From Levilactobacillus fuyuanensis (GTDB lineage Bacteria; Bacillota; Bacilli; Lactobacillales; Lactobacillaceae), in assembly GCF_003946395.1 (NCBI RefSeq), contig NZ_RHNZ01000003.1:62001-126000 (forward strand): a stretch of 64,000 bases of DNA, given 5' to 3'. Of the stretch, positions 23,803 through 31,918 are shown one piece after another (positions within the stretch are counted from its first letter, which is position 1; each line of letters opens with the position of its first letter). Both the position numbers and the translations under genes were made by a program. Below the pieces are notes generated by a model, which ran no database searches, was not told where the DNA came from, and was given only the letters and a program-made list of their open reading frames with translations.

Positions 23803-24780
23803 CTAACTTGCCGGTACCGCCATCACGTCGGTATCCACAATCCCAAACTGCAAGCGCATTGCTGCCTCAATTTCTTCCCCTAAACGATAGCTCTCCTGAA
23901 CTTCCATGTGGGGGTCAACCGCAATCACCAGCTCCAACGTCACCACGTTCCCATTGTAGTGGGCTTTCAGCTCTGTGACGCGTTCGACTTCTGGGAAATT
24001 CTCTGCCGTTTGGCGAAACTGATCCTCCACTTTCGGATCAAAGTAGTCCGCCAAATTCAGACTGCTCTCGCGGAAGATTTTAACCCCCGCCGCGAGCAGA
24101 AAGAACCCGACCAAGATACTGGCCACGCCATCCAGCCAACTCAGCTTGAAAAATAGCGCGCCACCGATAGCCACCATCGTGCCCAGACTGGTTACGGCGT
24201 CGCTCAGACTATCTTGGGCAGCGGCCGTCAACGCGGCATTCTGAAGCTTTCGACCCGCTCGCCGGTTCAGCCACCAGACCCCCAGCATGATAACCGTTGC
24301 AATCCCAGCCCCGACCAACGTGATTGCCCGAGGGATCTCCTGCGTATCCGGATGCATCAGGCTCTTGATTCCGGAAAAAATAACGCTGGCGGCAATGACG
24401 ATCATTACCAGCCCCGTAATCAGGGTGAAGACGGTCTCGTAGTGAAACCGTGTCAGTTGCAAGCGCTGACCGCTGTTCTCAAAATCTTCGGGTAATGGCT
24501 GGCCCATCAGGTCATCGTCGTGAATATCCCGGGCAATGTAGAGCCCGACCATCAGAAGGACGGACGCAATGATCCCCGATAAATTATTAAATGCATCCGC
24601 TCGCAACGTCTGCGAGTGACCAACGATGGCAAGGTAAAATTCAATCACTGAAATTGCTAGGTAGGCCCCAACGTTTAACACCAAATGTCGCTGGGCACCC
24701 TTTAGCTTCGCCAGCTCGGTCTGTTGCCGAGCCTGCCACACGGCCTGCTCACTGCGGCGGTGCGCATCCATATCCTTCAT
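23803..24780 (-). CDS. Cation diffusion facilitator (CDF) transporter
   Basis: 325 residues from ATG 24780 (MKDMDAHRR). An N-terminal Gln/Lys-rich helix is followed by six membrane segments and a C-terminal cytoplasmic domain (VERVTELKAHYNGNVVTLELVIAVDP). The TM5 metal motif is DSLSD (DxxxD). The TM2 motif reads RADAFNNLSG, where the usual H/DxxxD becomes NxxxG, so one metal carboxylate is missing. It exports divalent metal, and the altered site hints at Mn or another specificity rather than Zn. No regulator is adjacent. Confidence 0.9.
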   Translation of the reverse strand: MKDMDAHRRSEQAVWQARQQTELAKLKGAQRHLVLNVGAYLAISVIEFYLAIVGHSQTLRADAFNNLSGIIASVLLMVGLYIARDIHDDDLMGQPLPEDFENSGQRLQLTRFHYETVFTLITGLVMIVIAASVIFSGIKSLMHPDTQEIPRAITLVGAGIATVIMLGVWWLNRRAGRKLQNAALTAAAQDSLSDAVTSLGTMVAIGGALFFKLSWLDGVASILVGFFLLAAGVKIFRESSLNLADYFDPKVEDQFRQTAENFPEVERVTELKAHYNGNVVTLELVIAVDPHMEVQESYRLGEEIEAAMRLQFGIVDTDVMAVPAS

Positions 24781-24786
24781 ACCCAT

Positions 24787-25133
24787 TCCTTCTCACATGC
24801 TAAGATACTTTCATTATAACCATATTGATGAAAGAAACGTGTACCTAGAGAATTTGTTTTGCCAAATTACCCACTAATTGGGCGTCATTGTTGTGTTGAC
24901 TAGTCAACTTGTTAGCTTTTTCATTATTTCAAAAATCCAATTTTATACCAAAAATTCATTTTTCTTAGCATCTACTACATCCCCTTCACATCAGCATTTC
25001 ATCCGGTTGCACGCTCCCCAAAATTCACAAATTGAACGAAACCTATTGCAAACTGTAATCACCTAAGTTATAATTACTTTGTGAAATTGGTACTAAGGAT
25101 TTTCAAAACTTCTGAAAGAGGGAAAATTGAATT
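24787..25133. other. Intergenic region with a perfect palindrome
   Basis: It contains GTTGACTAGTCAAC (24895-24908), a perfect 14-bp palindrome, and TTTGTGAAATTGG near 25079, a half-site resembling the redox-repressor Rex box TTGTGAA. No gene is credible here. The frame 24878-25066 lacks a ribosome-binding site and runs through AT-rich sequence. Confidence 0.4.
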
Positions 25134-26306
25134 ATGGCTGAACGTAGTTATGACTTTCTTATGCCCAGTGTCAACTTTTTTGGCCCTGGCGTAATTAGCA
25201 AGATTGGTGAACGTGCAAAGATGTTAGGGATGAAGAAGCCCGTCATCGTGACTGGGAAGATTCTCGAAAGCATGGAAAATGGTGCCGTTCAACAAACCAT
25301 TGCTTCTCTTGAAGCGGCTGGTGTGGACTACGTGATTTACGATAACGTTGAACCCAACCCAAAGATCCGGAATATCAAAGAAGTTAAGAAACTTTATGAA
25401 GAAGCTGAAGCCGACTCCATCATCACCATTGGTGGGGGATCCGCTCACGATACTGGTAAGGGTGCTGGTGACATTTTGACCAACGGCGATGACATTACCA
25501 AGTTAGCCGGGATCGAAACGCTCGACCACGCCTTACCACCACTGATTGCCGTTAACACGACTGCCGGGACTGGTTCCGAATTGACCCGTCACGCCGTTAT
25601 CACTAACGAAAAAACCCACTTGAAGTTCGTTGTCGTTTCATGGCGGAACATTCCATTAGTTTCCTTCAACGACCCTACTTTGATGCTCGACATTCCTAAG
25701 AACTTGACTGCCGCAACTGGGATGGATGCCTTCGTCCAAGCCATCGAACCATACGTGTCCGTTGACCACAACCCAATCACCGACTCACAATGTATCGAAG
25801 CCATCAAGTTAATTGAAGGTTCCTTACGTGAATCCGTTGCTAACGGTCACAACTTGGATGCTCGGACCAAGATGGTCGAAGCTGAAATGTTAGCCGGGAT
25901 GGCCTTCAACAACGCCAACTTAGGTTACGTTCACGCCATGGCTCACCAACTCGGTGGCCAATATGACGCCCCACATGGTGTCTGCTGTGCATTGCTTCTC
26001 CCTTACGTTGAACAATACAATATCATCGCTTGCCCAGAACGTTTCGCCCAATTAGCTGAAATCATGGGTGAAGACACTACTGGTTTGTCAACACGTGACG
26101 CCGCTGAATTATCCATCAAGGCCATGAAGCAAATGTCACAAGACGTTGGTATCCCAACTTCCATCAAGGAAATCGGTGCTAAGCCAGAAGACTTCGAACT
26201 GATGGCTGAAAACGCCTTGAAAGACGGGAACGCCTTCTCTAACCCTCGTAAGGGTACCAAGGAAGACATCATCAAGATCTTCCAAGCTGCTTACGACGCT
26301 GAATAA
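25134..26306 (+). CDS. Iron-type (group III) alcohol dehydrogenase, altered metal site
   Basis: 390 residues. The Fe-ADH fold is clear: NAD loop GGGSAHDTGKG (100-110) and TTAGTGSE (142-149). Expected metal ligands are Asp198, then His, His267 and His281. The second ligand is Gln202 (DAFVQAIE where the family has DAxxHAIE). Family members oxidise or reduce short alcohols and aldehydes such as ethanol, 1,2-propanediol or 1,3-propanediol. Codon use is strongly biased, consistent with high expression. It is a single gene with its own terminator. Function as an NADH-recycling reductase is inferred. Confidence 0.92.
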   Translation: MAERSYDFLMPSVNFFGPGVISKIGERAKMLGMKKPVIVTGKILESMENGAVQQTIASLEAAGVDYVIYDNVEPNPKIRNIKEVKKLYEEAEADSIITIGGGSAHDTGKGAGDILTNGDDITKLAGIETLDHALPPLIAVNTTAGTGSELTRHAVITNEKTHLKFVVVSWRNIPLVSFNDPTLMLDIPKNLTAATGMDAFVQAIEPYVSVDHNPITDSQCIEAIKLIEGSLRESVANGHNLDARTKMVEAEMLAGMAFNNANLGYVHAMAHQLGGQYDAPHGVCCALLLPYVEQYNIIACPERFAQLAEIMGEDTTGLSTRDAAELSIKAMKQMSQDVGIPTSIKEIGAKPEDFELMAENALKDGNAFSNPRKGTKEDIIKIFQAAYDAE

Positions 26307-26372
26307 AGAATAAGCATTGATTGTGGGAAGCCGCCACTTCCTGCAGTCAGTTAAAAATATTAGTTAACACTA

Positions 26373-26406
26373 CGAAAAGAGCCATCTCACTGAGATGGCC
26401 CTTTTT
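26373..26406 (+). terminator. Terminator of the Fe-ADH gene
   Basis: AAAAGAGCCATCTCA and AGATGGCCCTTTTT form a strong stem. It could also serve the minus-strand neighbour. Confidence 0.85.
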
Positions 26407-26418
26407 GATGTCACTAAA

Positions 26419-27045
26419 TTATTGTGGCGCGACCCGATACCGGAGCACCGTCTTTGCCTTCTCTAGTGCCGTCCGACGAGCATCAGTCAGGTAGATTTCG
26501 CGATGCCAGTAGTCGCCCATCGTGGGAACCACCTTGAGTTTCTGGTCAACCAACACCTCCTGGAGTTGCACGAACGTAGCCGGTTCATCGTCAAACGGCC
26601 CGTGATGAATCGTCTGGAGGACCTGGCCCTCTTCATATGTCTCCCATTTCAGCGCTGACAACCAGGGGTTCTGCTTCTTCGCCTGAACCCGGGCCAAGCT
26701 CGCCTGAAAGTCGGTTGCCGTCAGCCGATCCGGTTGCCGGAGCATGATCTTATAGCGTAGCGCAGCCTTGTTCAGGTCAGTTCCACGGGACCCATCGTCG
26801 GTCGTCCAGACACCTTCCAATGGATATACGGTGTACTCGTAGGGGTCTCCTAGATCACCGCGTTTCAAGGCCATCCGCAAATCGTAAGCCACGGGATAGA
26901 GCGCGCCAACCTGCTCGCTGAACTGCGGTTGGTTGGGATCACCGGTCCCCGCCAACGTGATAAAGTTTAACTTAGGTAACGTCAATAACGTCGGCTTCTT
27001 AGGGAGATACCAGTCTTTCTCGGCCTTTCGCCATTCATGTTTCAC
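26419..27045 (-). CDS. GyrI-like small-molecule-binding domain protein
   Basis: 208 residues if GTG at 27045 is used: AAGGAGG ends 9 bases upstream of it, whereas the in-frame TTG at 27054 abuts the AAGGAGG. The sequence KLNFITLAGTGDPNQPQFSEQVGALYPVAYDLR... and the later GPFDDEPATFVQLQEVL match the GyrI-like/SOUL-type proteins of Firmicutes. These bind or hydrolyse small amphipathic compounds and sometimes act as effector domains of MerR/AraC regulators. No DNA-binding part is attached. The start codon lies within a perfect parS site. Confidence 0.75.
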   Translation of the reverse strand: MKHEWRKAEKDWYLPKKPTLLTLPKLNFITLAGTGDPNQPQFSEQVGALYPVAYDLRMALKRGDLGDPYEYTVYPLEGVWTTDDGSRGTDLNKAALRYKIMLRQPDRLTATDFQASLARVQAKKQNPWLSALKWETYEEGQVLQTIHHGPFDDEPATFVQLQEVLVDQKLKVVPTMGDYWHREIYLTDARRTALEKAKTVLRYRVAPQ

Positions 27046-27053
27046 GTGAAACA
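27038..27053. other. parS site, perfect, overlapping a translation start
   Basis: TGTTTCACGTGAAACA equals the Spo0J/ParB consensus of Firmicutes at every position. It covers the start codons of the GyrI-like gene. Confidence 0.85.
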
Positions 27054-27069
27054 ACCTCCTTCGCTAAAA

Positions 27070-27240
27070 AGAGCTTGGGATAAAATCCCAGGCCCTAGCG
27101 TTGTTCAATTTTATATCGCCGAAACGTGGACAAAAAGGCAGTCGGTTCCGCTTAAAACTGATAACCAAACAATCCAAGCCCAGGATTATTCAGTTATCAG
27201 CCTTAATGCTCACCGGCTAACCGCCTTTTGGCCCACTCTC
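27070..27240 (+). repeat. Hairpin repeat family 2, copy 2 (long form)
   Basis: The ordered blocks AGAGCTTGGGA, TTTTATAT, GAAACGTG, CAAAAAGGCAG, GTTCCGCTTAAAACTG, CCTTTTGGCCCACTCTC are shared with 5463-5590. This copy is longer. The left half (GTGGACAAAAAGGC...CTGATAAC) pairs imperfectly with the right half (GTTATCAG...GCCTTTTGGCCCAC), so the whole element is one long hairpin. It lies between two minus-strand genes. Confidence 0.75.
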
Positions 27241-27243
27241 ACA

Positions 27244-27714
27244 TCACTTTTCAACCAACGGTACGAGCATCTCGCCGTGGACGCCGTCAGCGTCAGAGCC
27301 CGTCATGTAAGACGTGTTGGGGCCACCAACGTAGGCGTAATCGGTCAGTTGCGGCAGAATTTCACCGAAGGCAGGTCCTTCCAGGGCATTGTACAGGCCC
27401 ATCTGGTCCGCCGCCGCGCCCTTGATTACCAAATACTTGCCAGCTGGGAATGCAATCAGGCGTTGGCCATCCGCAACCGGCGTGTCAGCCGTAACTTCGC
27501 GGCCAGCGTAGTAACAGAACTTACCATTGACGGCTTCATTGACGGCAAAGGGATAGTCGTTCACCCCAGTCAAACTGTCGAGGGCGTGATTGGCATTGAT
27601 CTTCTGCCAAAAGTCCGTCTTCTGTTGACCCATTTCTGGAAAACCACCAGTAAGAACCGTGCCAATCCCTAATACCGTGAATGCTGATTTCGTTTCAATT
27701 GTATAATTTGCCAT
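27244..27714 (-). CDS. GyrI-like / AraC effector-binding domain protein
   Basis: 156 residues. The sequence YTIETKSAFTVLGIGTVLTGGF...FWQKINAN, GREVTADTPVADGQRLIAFPAGKYLVIKGAA and C-terminal DGVHGEMLVPLVEK are the pattern of stand-alone AraC-type effector-binding (GyrI-like) proteins. It is divergent from a WYL regulator with a 84-base gap, so the two are probably linked: the regulator controls it, or it modulates ligand availability. The biochemical role is unknown. AAGGAGG precedes the ATG. Confidence 0.82.
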   Translation of the reverse strand: MANYTIETKSAFTVLGIGTVLTGGFPEMGQQKTDFWQKINANHALDSLTGVNDYPFAVNEAVNGKFCYYAGREVTADTPVADGQRLIAFPAGKYLVIKGAAADQMGLYNALEGPAFGEILPQLTDYAYVGGPNTSYMTGSDADGVHGEMLVPLVEK

Positions 27715-27798
27715 GTTGTTGTGGCCTCCTTAAGATGATAGACTCAGTATACGGTCTAATAGTTTCAAAAACTGACACTGTTAGGAGAAAAACTACTC

Positions 27799-28761
27799 AT
27801 GCATAAAACTGATCGTATCAATACCATGATGCGCTACATCAATAACCGCCAATACTTTACGATTCGAGAACTGATGACGCAATTTAATGTTTCGCGCAGT
27901 ACCGTCATCCGCGATCTCAATACCATCCAGGAATTGGGTATGCCGCTGACAGCAAGTGTCGGGCGAGACGGCGGCTACGCGGTCTTACAGAACCAATTAC
28001 TCCCGGCCGTCCAGTTCAACAGCGAGGAGCTCAAGGCCCTGTTTGTCAGCTTTCTGGCGACCCTCAACACCCAGCTACCCTACCTGCAGAACCGCAATAC
28101 CCTAACGGAAAAACTGGTGGCGATTGCTTCGCAGACCCAGCAGGACGACCTGCTCACGCTGCAGGAACTGCTGGTCTTTGACCATACCAATCCCCGCAAT
28201 CCCAAGTTGACCGAGTTGACCGATTACGCGCCGGCCCTGTTAAAGCCCCTGCTGAATGCCTGTCTGACAACGCGACAACTCGTCCTGACCACCGCGACCG
28301 CCACCCAGACCGTCTGGATTCGTCATGTCTTCAGTCGCCAGGCCAACTGGTACGTAGATGCCTGGGATCTGACTAGTCACCGCTTGGTTCAAATTGCCAT
28401 CGACCAGCTGACGGCAGTGGCGCCCGTCGCCCAGGAGAAAATCCTCCAACCTGCAGCCATCGAGGCCGCCATCAAACGAGCTCAGCCACGACCCAACGTG
28501 AAACTAAAATTAAATGCCGATGCCATTCAACAGTGGCACAATCATCCCCACCCAACCGCGGCACTGCAGTATCAGGACGCCTTTCAACAGACGGCGATTC
28601 TGGAATGCACACTGGATTCGACCGATCAGCAACAACTCACTGATTTTAGCCGGTGGTACCTATACTTAGGCGCCGGTGCTCGTATAGTCCAAGCCCCGAC
28701 GCCTTTAATAACTATTTTAAAACAAGCCGCACAGCGTTTACTCGCACAATTACCGCAGTAA
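27799..28761 (+). CDS. HTH/WYL-domain transcriptional regulator (YafY-like)
   Basis: 320 residues. A DeoR-type N-terminal helix-turn-helix (TIRELMTQFNVSRSTVIRDLNTIQELGMPLTASVGRDGGYAV) is followed by a WYL ligand-binding domain (TTRQLVLTTATATQTVWIRHVFSRQANWYVDAWDLTSHRLVQIAIDQL) and a C-terminal extension. It is divergent from the GyrI-like gene, which is the commonest arrangement for this pair in lactobacilli. Its 3' end overlaps the convergent dehydrogenase gene by 12 bases. Confidence 0.9.
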   Translation: MHKTDRINTMMRYINNRQYFTIRELMTQFNVSRSTVIRDLNTIQELGMPLTASVGRDGGYAVLQNQLLPAVQFNSEELKALFVSFLATLNTQLPYLQNRNTLTEKLVAIASQTQQDDLLTLQELLVFDHTNPRNPKLTELTDYAPALLKPLLNACLTTRQLVLTTATATQTVWIRHVFSRQANWYVDAWDLTSHRLVQIAIDQLTAVAPVAQEKILQPAAIEAAIKRAQPRPNVKLKLNADAIQQWHNHPHPTAALQYQDAFQQTAILECTLDSTDQQQLTDFSRWYLYLGAGARIVQAPTPLITILKQAAQRLLAQLPQ

Positions 28762-29523
28762 GTACCCGCCATCGACTGGTACCATGACTCCAGTCACGTA
28801 GTCTGAAGCGTGACTGGCCAAGAAAATCATGGGACCCATCAGGTCGGCTGGGACACCCCAGTCGCCGCTTGGAATATGGGCGGCAATTTCTGGGCCCCGA
28901 ACGGGATCTTCTTGCAGTGCCTTCGTCATGTCGGTACTAATATAACCAGGGGCTAACCCGTTCACTTGAACGTTATCTTTGGCTAAGGCGTCGGCATACG
29001 CCCGCGTCAAGCCTAAGACGGCGTGCTTGCTGGCGGTGTAAGGGAAGATATACTTCCCAGCCCGGTAAGACAGCATGGAACCGATGTTGATGATCTTCCC
29101 GTGCTTCTGCTTGGTCAAGACCTTGGCAGCGGCGTGAGACAGGTAATAGGTGGCATTCAGGTTAATATCGATGACCTTCTGCCAATCCTCATCCTTGTAG
29201 TCGAGCACATCGTTTCTGATGATGACCCCGGCATTGTTGACCAGAATATCAAAGTGGTCAAATTCCTTCAAGGTAGCGGCGATGATCTGGTCGGCCGCGC
29301 CCGGTGCGGTCACGTCTTGCTGGAAGAAGCCCACGCGCTGACCGTTCTTCTCAACGACCTGGCGGATCTCATCCCAACCATTCTGCGTGCGGCTTACAAC
29401 CATCACGTCGGCCCCATACAGGGACAATGCCGTGGTGTAGAACTTACCGAGTCCCCGGGCACCACCAGTAACAATGGCAACCTGACCCTTTAATGAAAAA
29501 CTATCACGATTAAAATCTGACAT
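28750..29523 (-). CDS. SDR dehydrogenase, 2-deoxy-D-gluconate/KduD type
   Basis: 257 residues from ATG 29523, with AAGGAG 8 bases upstream; the GTG at 29532 overlaps that site. The NAD site TGGARGLG, NNAGV, catalytic Ser (NIGSMLSY) and YTASK are all intact. The overall sequence (LKGQVAIVTGGARGLGKFY, PVRGPEIAAHIPSGDWGVPADLMGPMIFLASHASDYVTG) is that of 2-dehydro-3-deoxy-D-gluconate 5-dehydrogenase or gluconate 5-dehydrogenase. It lies downstream of a sugar transporter, each with a cre site, suggesting catabolite-repressed sugar-acid use. Confidence 0.88.
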   Translation of the reverse strand: MSDFNRDSFSLKGQVAIVTGGARGLGKFYTTALSLYGADVMVVSRTQNGWDEIRQVVEKNGQRVGFFQQDVTAPGAADQIIAATLKEFDHFDILVNNAGVIIRNDVLDYKDEDWQKVIDINLNATYYLSHAAAKVLTKQKHGKIINIGSMLSYRAGKYIFPYTASKHAVLGLTRAYADALAKDNVQVNGLAPGYISTDMTKALQEDPVRGPEIAAHIPSGDWGVPADLMGPMIFLASHASDYVTGVMVPVDGGYLLR

Positions 29524-29538
29524 GCAATTCACTCCTTA

Positions 29539-29553
29539 GTAATGCGCTTTCAT
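29539..29553 (-). promoter_or_regulatory. cre site before the SDR gene
   Basis: ATGAAAGCGCATTAC fits the cre pattern WTGNAANCGNWNNCW at all but one specified position, 16 bases upstream of the start codon. Confidence 0.55.
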
Positions 29554-29583
29554 TTTTAATTTTATCACCGTTTCCTGAAAACA

Positions 29584-29628
29584 GGAAAGGATTGGTCAGA
29601 CCTTTCGTCTGTCACCAATCCTTTCTTT
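29584..29628 (-). terminator. Terminator between transporter and SDR genes
   Basis: GAAAGGATTGGT...ACCAATCCTTTC stem with inner AGAC/GTCT. Confidence 0.75.
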
Positions 29629-29637
29629 GAAATTAGA

Positions 29638-31014
29638 TTAATTTTCTGACTTTTGCTTATCTTGGTGCCGCAATTCCATTTCGATTTCTTCCAGTGACTT
29701 GCCCCGCGTTTCGGGAACCAGGTAGTGGACGAAGAACATGGAGAGGACGGCAAAGACAGCGAAGACGGCAAATGGTCCCCCCACGTTGTTGTGGAAGTAG
29801 GCCAGCATGACCAGGAAGAATTGTGACACTAAGAAGTTTCCGATCCAGTTAGCCGCTGACCCAATGGATGACCCAATCCCCCGAACGCTCAACGGGAAGA
29901 TTTCACCAATCGTTACCCAGGCGATAGGGCCCCAGGAAATGGCGAACCCGAAGATGTAAACGGCGATGAGAATCATAGTTGGGATAGCCGTCGTGTGAAT
30001 ATCCATGGTGAAGTTCATCACGGCTAAGATTCCCAGTGAGACCGCCATGACGATCGACCCGAACATCAGGAACGTCCGCCGGTTGAATTTATCCATAATG
30101 AAGGTGGCGAGGACCGTCACAACAAAGTTCACGATCCCAATCCCTACGGAAATCCAGATGGCACTGCCTTCCGCAAAACCGAAGCCCTTGATAAAGACTT
30201 GCGGAAGGAAGTAAATAACGGAGTTGATCCCAACTAATTGCTGCAGCAGCATGATGCCGACCGCCACAATAACGGCGGGCCGGGCGACCGTAAAGAGTTC
30301 CTTCAGACCACCCTTGGGCTGATTGGCAACAACCTTAATTTCTTCCAATTCGGCCGAGGGGTCATCCGTCGTATTCTTCCGCAACATTTTTAAGACGCTG
30401 AGCGCTTGGTCATTCTTACCTTGTTCGGCCAAGAACCGTGGCGATTCTGGTAAGAGCAAGCCCCCAATTAACAGTAGCGCCGCTGGAATCAATGCGGACC
30501 CCAGCATCCACCGCCAATCTCGGATACCCAACAAGTTGTGGTCGAGGAAGCCCAGGTTAGAAACGTAGGCCAACAGAATTCCCAAGGTAATCATCAGCTG
30601 GAACAACGTCCCCAATGATCCCCGCCGCTCTGCGGGTGCCAATTCGGCCAGGTAGGCTGGCGTCAACGCTGACGCCGATCCAACAGCCAGCCCCAAGATG
30701 ATTCGGGCAACGACCATTGACCAGAAGCCAATGGCAACCATCGATAGCGATGACCCGAGTAAGAAGAGGATTGCCGCCAGAATCAGCAGGCGTTTCCGCC
30801 CATACCGATCAGCCAGTGGCCCAACACCCAACGCCCCGACTGACGAACCAATCAGGACGGAAGACGTAATGAATCCCGTCTGAGCGATGTTCAAGCTAAA
30901 GTTATTTTCAATCAGTGGTGACGCTCCAGAAATAATCCCCGTATCAAATCCAAACAATAATCCACCAAGTGCGCCGAAAGTAAAAATAAAGAAGGTACTT
31001 AAGTGTCGATTCAT
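29638..31014 (-). CDS. Sugar porter family MFS transporter
   Basis: 458 residues from ATG 31014 (MNRHLSTF); the upstream GTG is inside the ribosome-binding region GTGGAGG. Twelve membrane segments are seen. Sugar-porter signatures are present: GFDTGIISG, DRYGRKR, PESPRFL, QQLVGINSVIYF and PETRGKSLEEIE. It is the proton-coupled hexose/pentose type (XylT, AraE, GalP relatives). It is followed by a KduD-type dehydrogenase, so the substrate may be a pentose or an uronic/gluconic-type compound. A perfect cre site lies upstream. Confidence 0.92.
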   Translation of the reverse strand: MNRHLSTFFIFTFGALGGLLFGFDTGIISGASPLIENNFSLNIAQTGFITSSVLIGSSVGALGVGPLADRYGRKRLLILAAILFLLGSSLSMVAIGFWSMVVARIILGLAVGSASALTPAYLAELAPAERRGSLGTLFQLMITLGILLAYVSNLGFLDHNLLGIRDWRWMLGSALIPAALLLIGGLLLPESPRFLAEQGKNDQALSVLKMLRKNTTDDPSAELEEIKVVANQPKGGLKELFTVARPAVIVAVGIMLLQQLVGINSVIYFLPQVFIKGFGFAEGSAIWISVGIGIVNFVVTVLATFIMDKFNRRTFLMFGSIVMAVSLGILAVMNFTMDIHTTAIPTMILIAVYIFGFAISWGPIAWVTIGEIFPLSVRGIGSSIGSAANWIGNFLVSQFFLVMLAYFHNNVGGPFAVFAVFAVLSMFFVHYLVPETRGKSLEEIEMELRHQDKQKSEN

Positions 31015-31061
31015 CTTATTGTCATCCTCCACTGTTCCTTAGAATTCCGATCAGGCTGTTT

Positions 31062-31076
31062 ATGTAACCGCTTCCA
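31062..31076. promoter_or_regulatory. cre site, perfect match
   Basis: ATGTAACCGCTTCCA fits WTGNAANCGNWNNCW at every position, 48 bases upstream of the sugar transporter start. Confidence 0.7.
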
Positions 31077-31158
31077 TAAAACATTTTACCCGTTCTTAGG
31101 GTGAGGTGCAATTGTCTAGACCATCATTTCTATATAAACTAGCAGATTAGCCATTAAA

Positions 31159-31198
31159 AGCACCGATAGATCCCACAATATAAGGATTTATCGATGCT
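31159..31198 (-). terminator. Terminator of the hrt operon
   Basis: AGCATCGATAAATCC pairs with GGATCTATCGGTGCT and Ts follow on the minus strand. Confidence 0.75.
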
Positions 31199-31243
31199 AA
31201 ATTTTCAAGTCATGTTCTTTTATATAATGTCTCCACACAGTAC

Positions 31244-31915
31244 CTAAGCCACCGTCATCTTCCCATCCATAATCGCGTAGGTCTTATCCGCAAACTCCTT
31301 GAGACGCAGGTCGTGGGTAACCACGACGATAGCTTTGTTGTGTTCCTTCGCGAGGTCGTGGAGAAGCTGACCCACCACCTTGACTCGTTCGCTATCCAAT
31401 GCCGCCGTAGGTTCGTCGGCGAGGATGATGTCGGGATTCTGGTAGAGGGCCCGGGCGATGGCGACGCGCTGTGTTTGTCCACCGGAAAGCTCGGCCGGAT
31501 ACTGGTTGATCAACTGACTAATCCCCAACTTTTCCAAGAGATGGCGGAGGTCGGTTGCGCTCAGGTTACCCTTTGACTTGACCCGGTCGACCAGCGCGAA
31601 CTGGTCCTTCACCGTCAGATAGGGCACCAGGTTGTAGGCCTGTAAAATAAACCCGATGTGGTTGAGCCGCAACGCATCCCGTGCCTTGCCCGAAAGCTGA
31701 GCGAGACCGTTGCCTTGGACCACGACATCCCCGTCAGTCGGCGTCTGAATCCCACCGGCAATCGTCAGGAAGGTACTCTTCCCCGACCCGGACGGTCCAA
31801 TCACCAGACTGACCTCGCCAGCGGCCGCCGTAAAGTTAACGTCCGTGAGCACCGTAACTTCATTAGTATTATGGCCAAACGTTTTGGTCACATGCTTTAC
31901 TTCAAGAACTGACAT
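31244..31915 (-). CDS. hrtA: ABC transporter ATPase, HrtA-like (heme efflux)
   Basis: 223 residues. Walker A GPSGSGKST (about 40-48), signature LSGGQTQRVAI and Walker B IILADEPTA with the H-loop THDLR are all intact. It belongs to the MacB/LolD/HrtA group that pairs with FtsX-type permeases. It is the last gene of a TetR-permease-ATPase operon whose order and lengths match hrtRBA of Lactococcus, which pumps out toxic heme. The ATG follows GGGAGG and is four bases after the permease stop. Confidence 0.85.
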   Translation of the reverse strand: MSVLEVKHVTKTFGHNTNEVTVLTDVNFTAAAGEVSLVIGPSGSGKSTFLTIAGGIQTPTDGDVVVQGNGLAQLSGKARDALRLNHIGFILQAYNLVPYLTVKDQFALVDRVKSKGNLSATDLRHLLEKLGISQLINQYPAELSGGQTQRVAIARALYQNPDIILADEPTAALDSERVKVVGQLLHDLAKEHNKAIVVVTHDLRLKEFADKTYAIMDGKMTVA

Positions 31916-31918
31916 GGT

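Noticed and set aside
24878-25066. 62-codon + frame upstream of the Fe-ADH
   Set aside because: No start signal. The translation is a by-product of AT-rich DNA.
27037-27672. 211-codon + frame starting in the parS site
   Set aside because: Its MFHVKQ start is just the palindrome read on the other strand. It then crosses the hairpin repeat and runs antisense to the GyrI-like gene.
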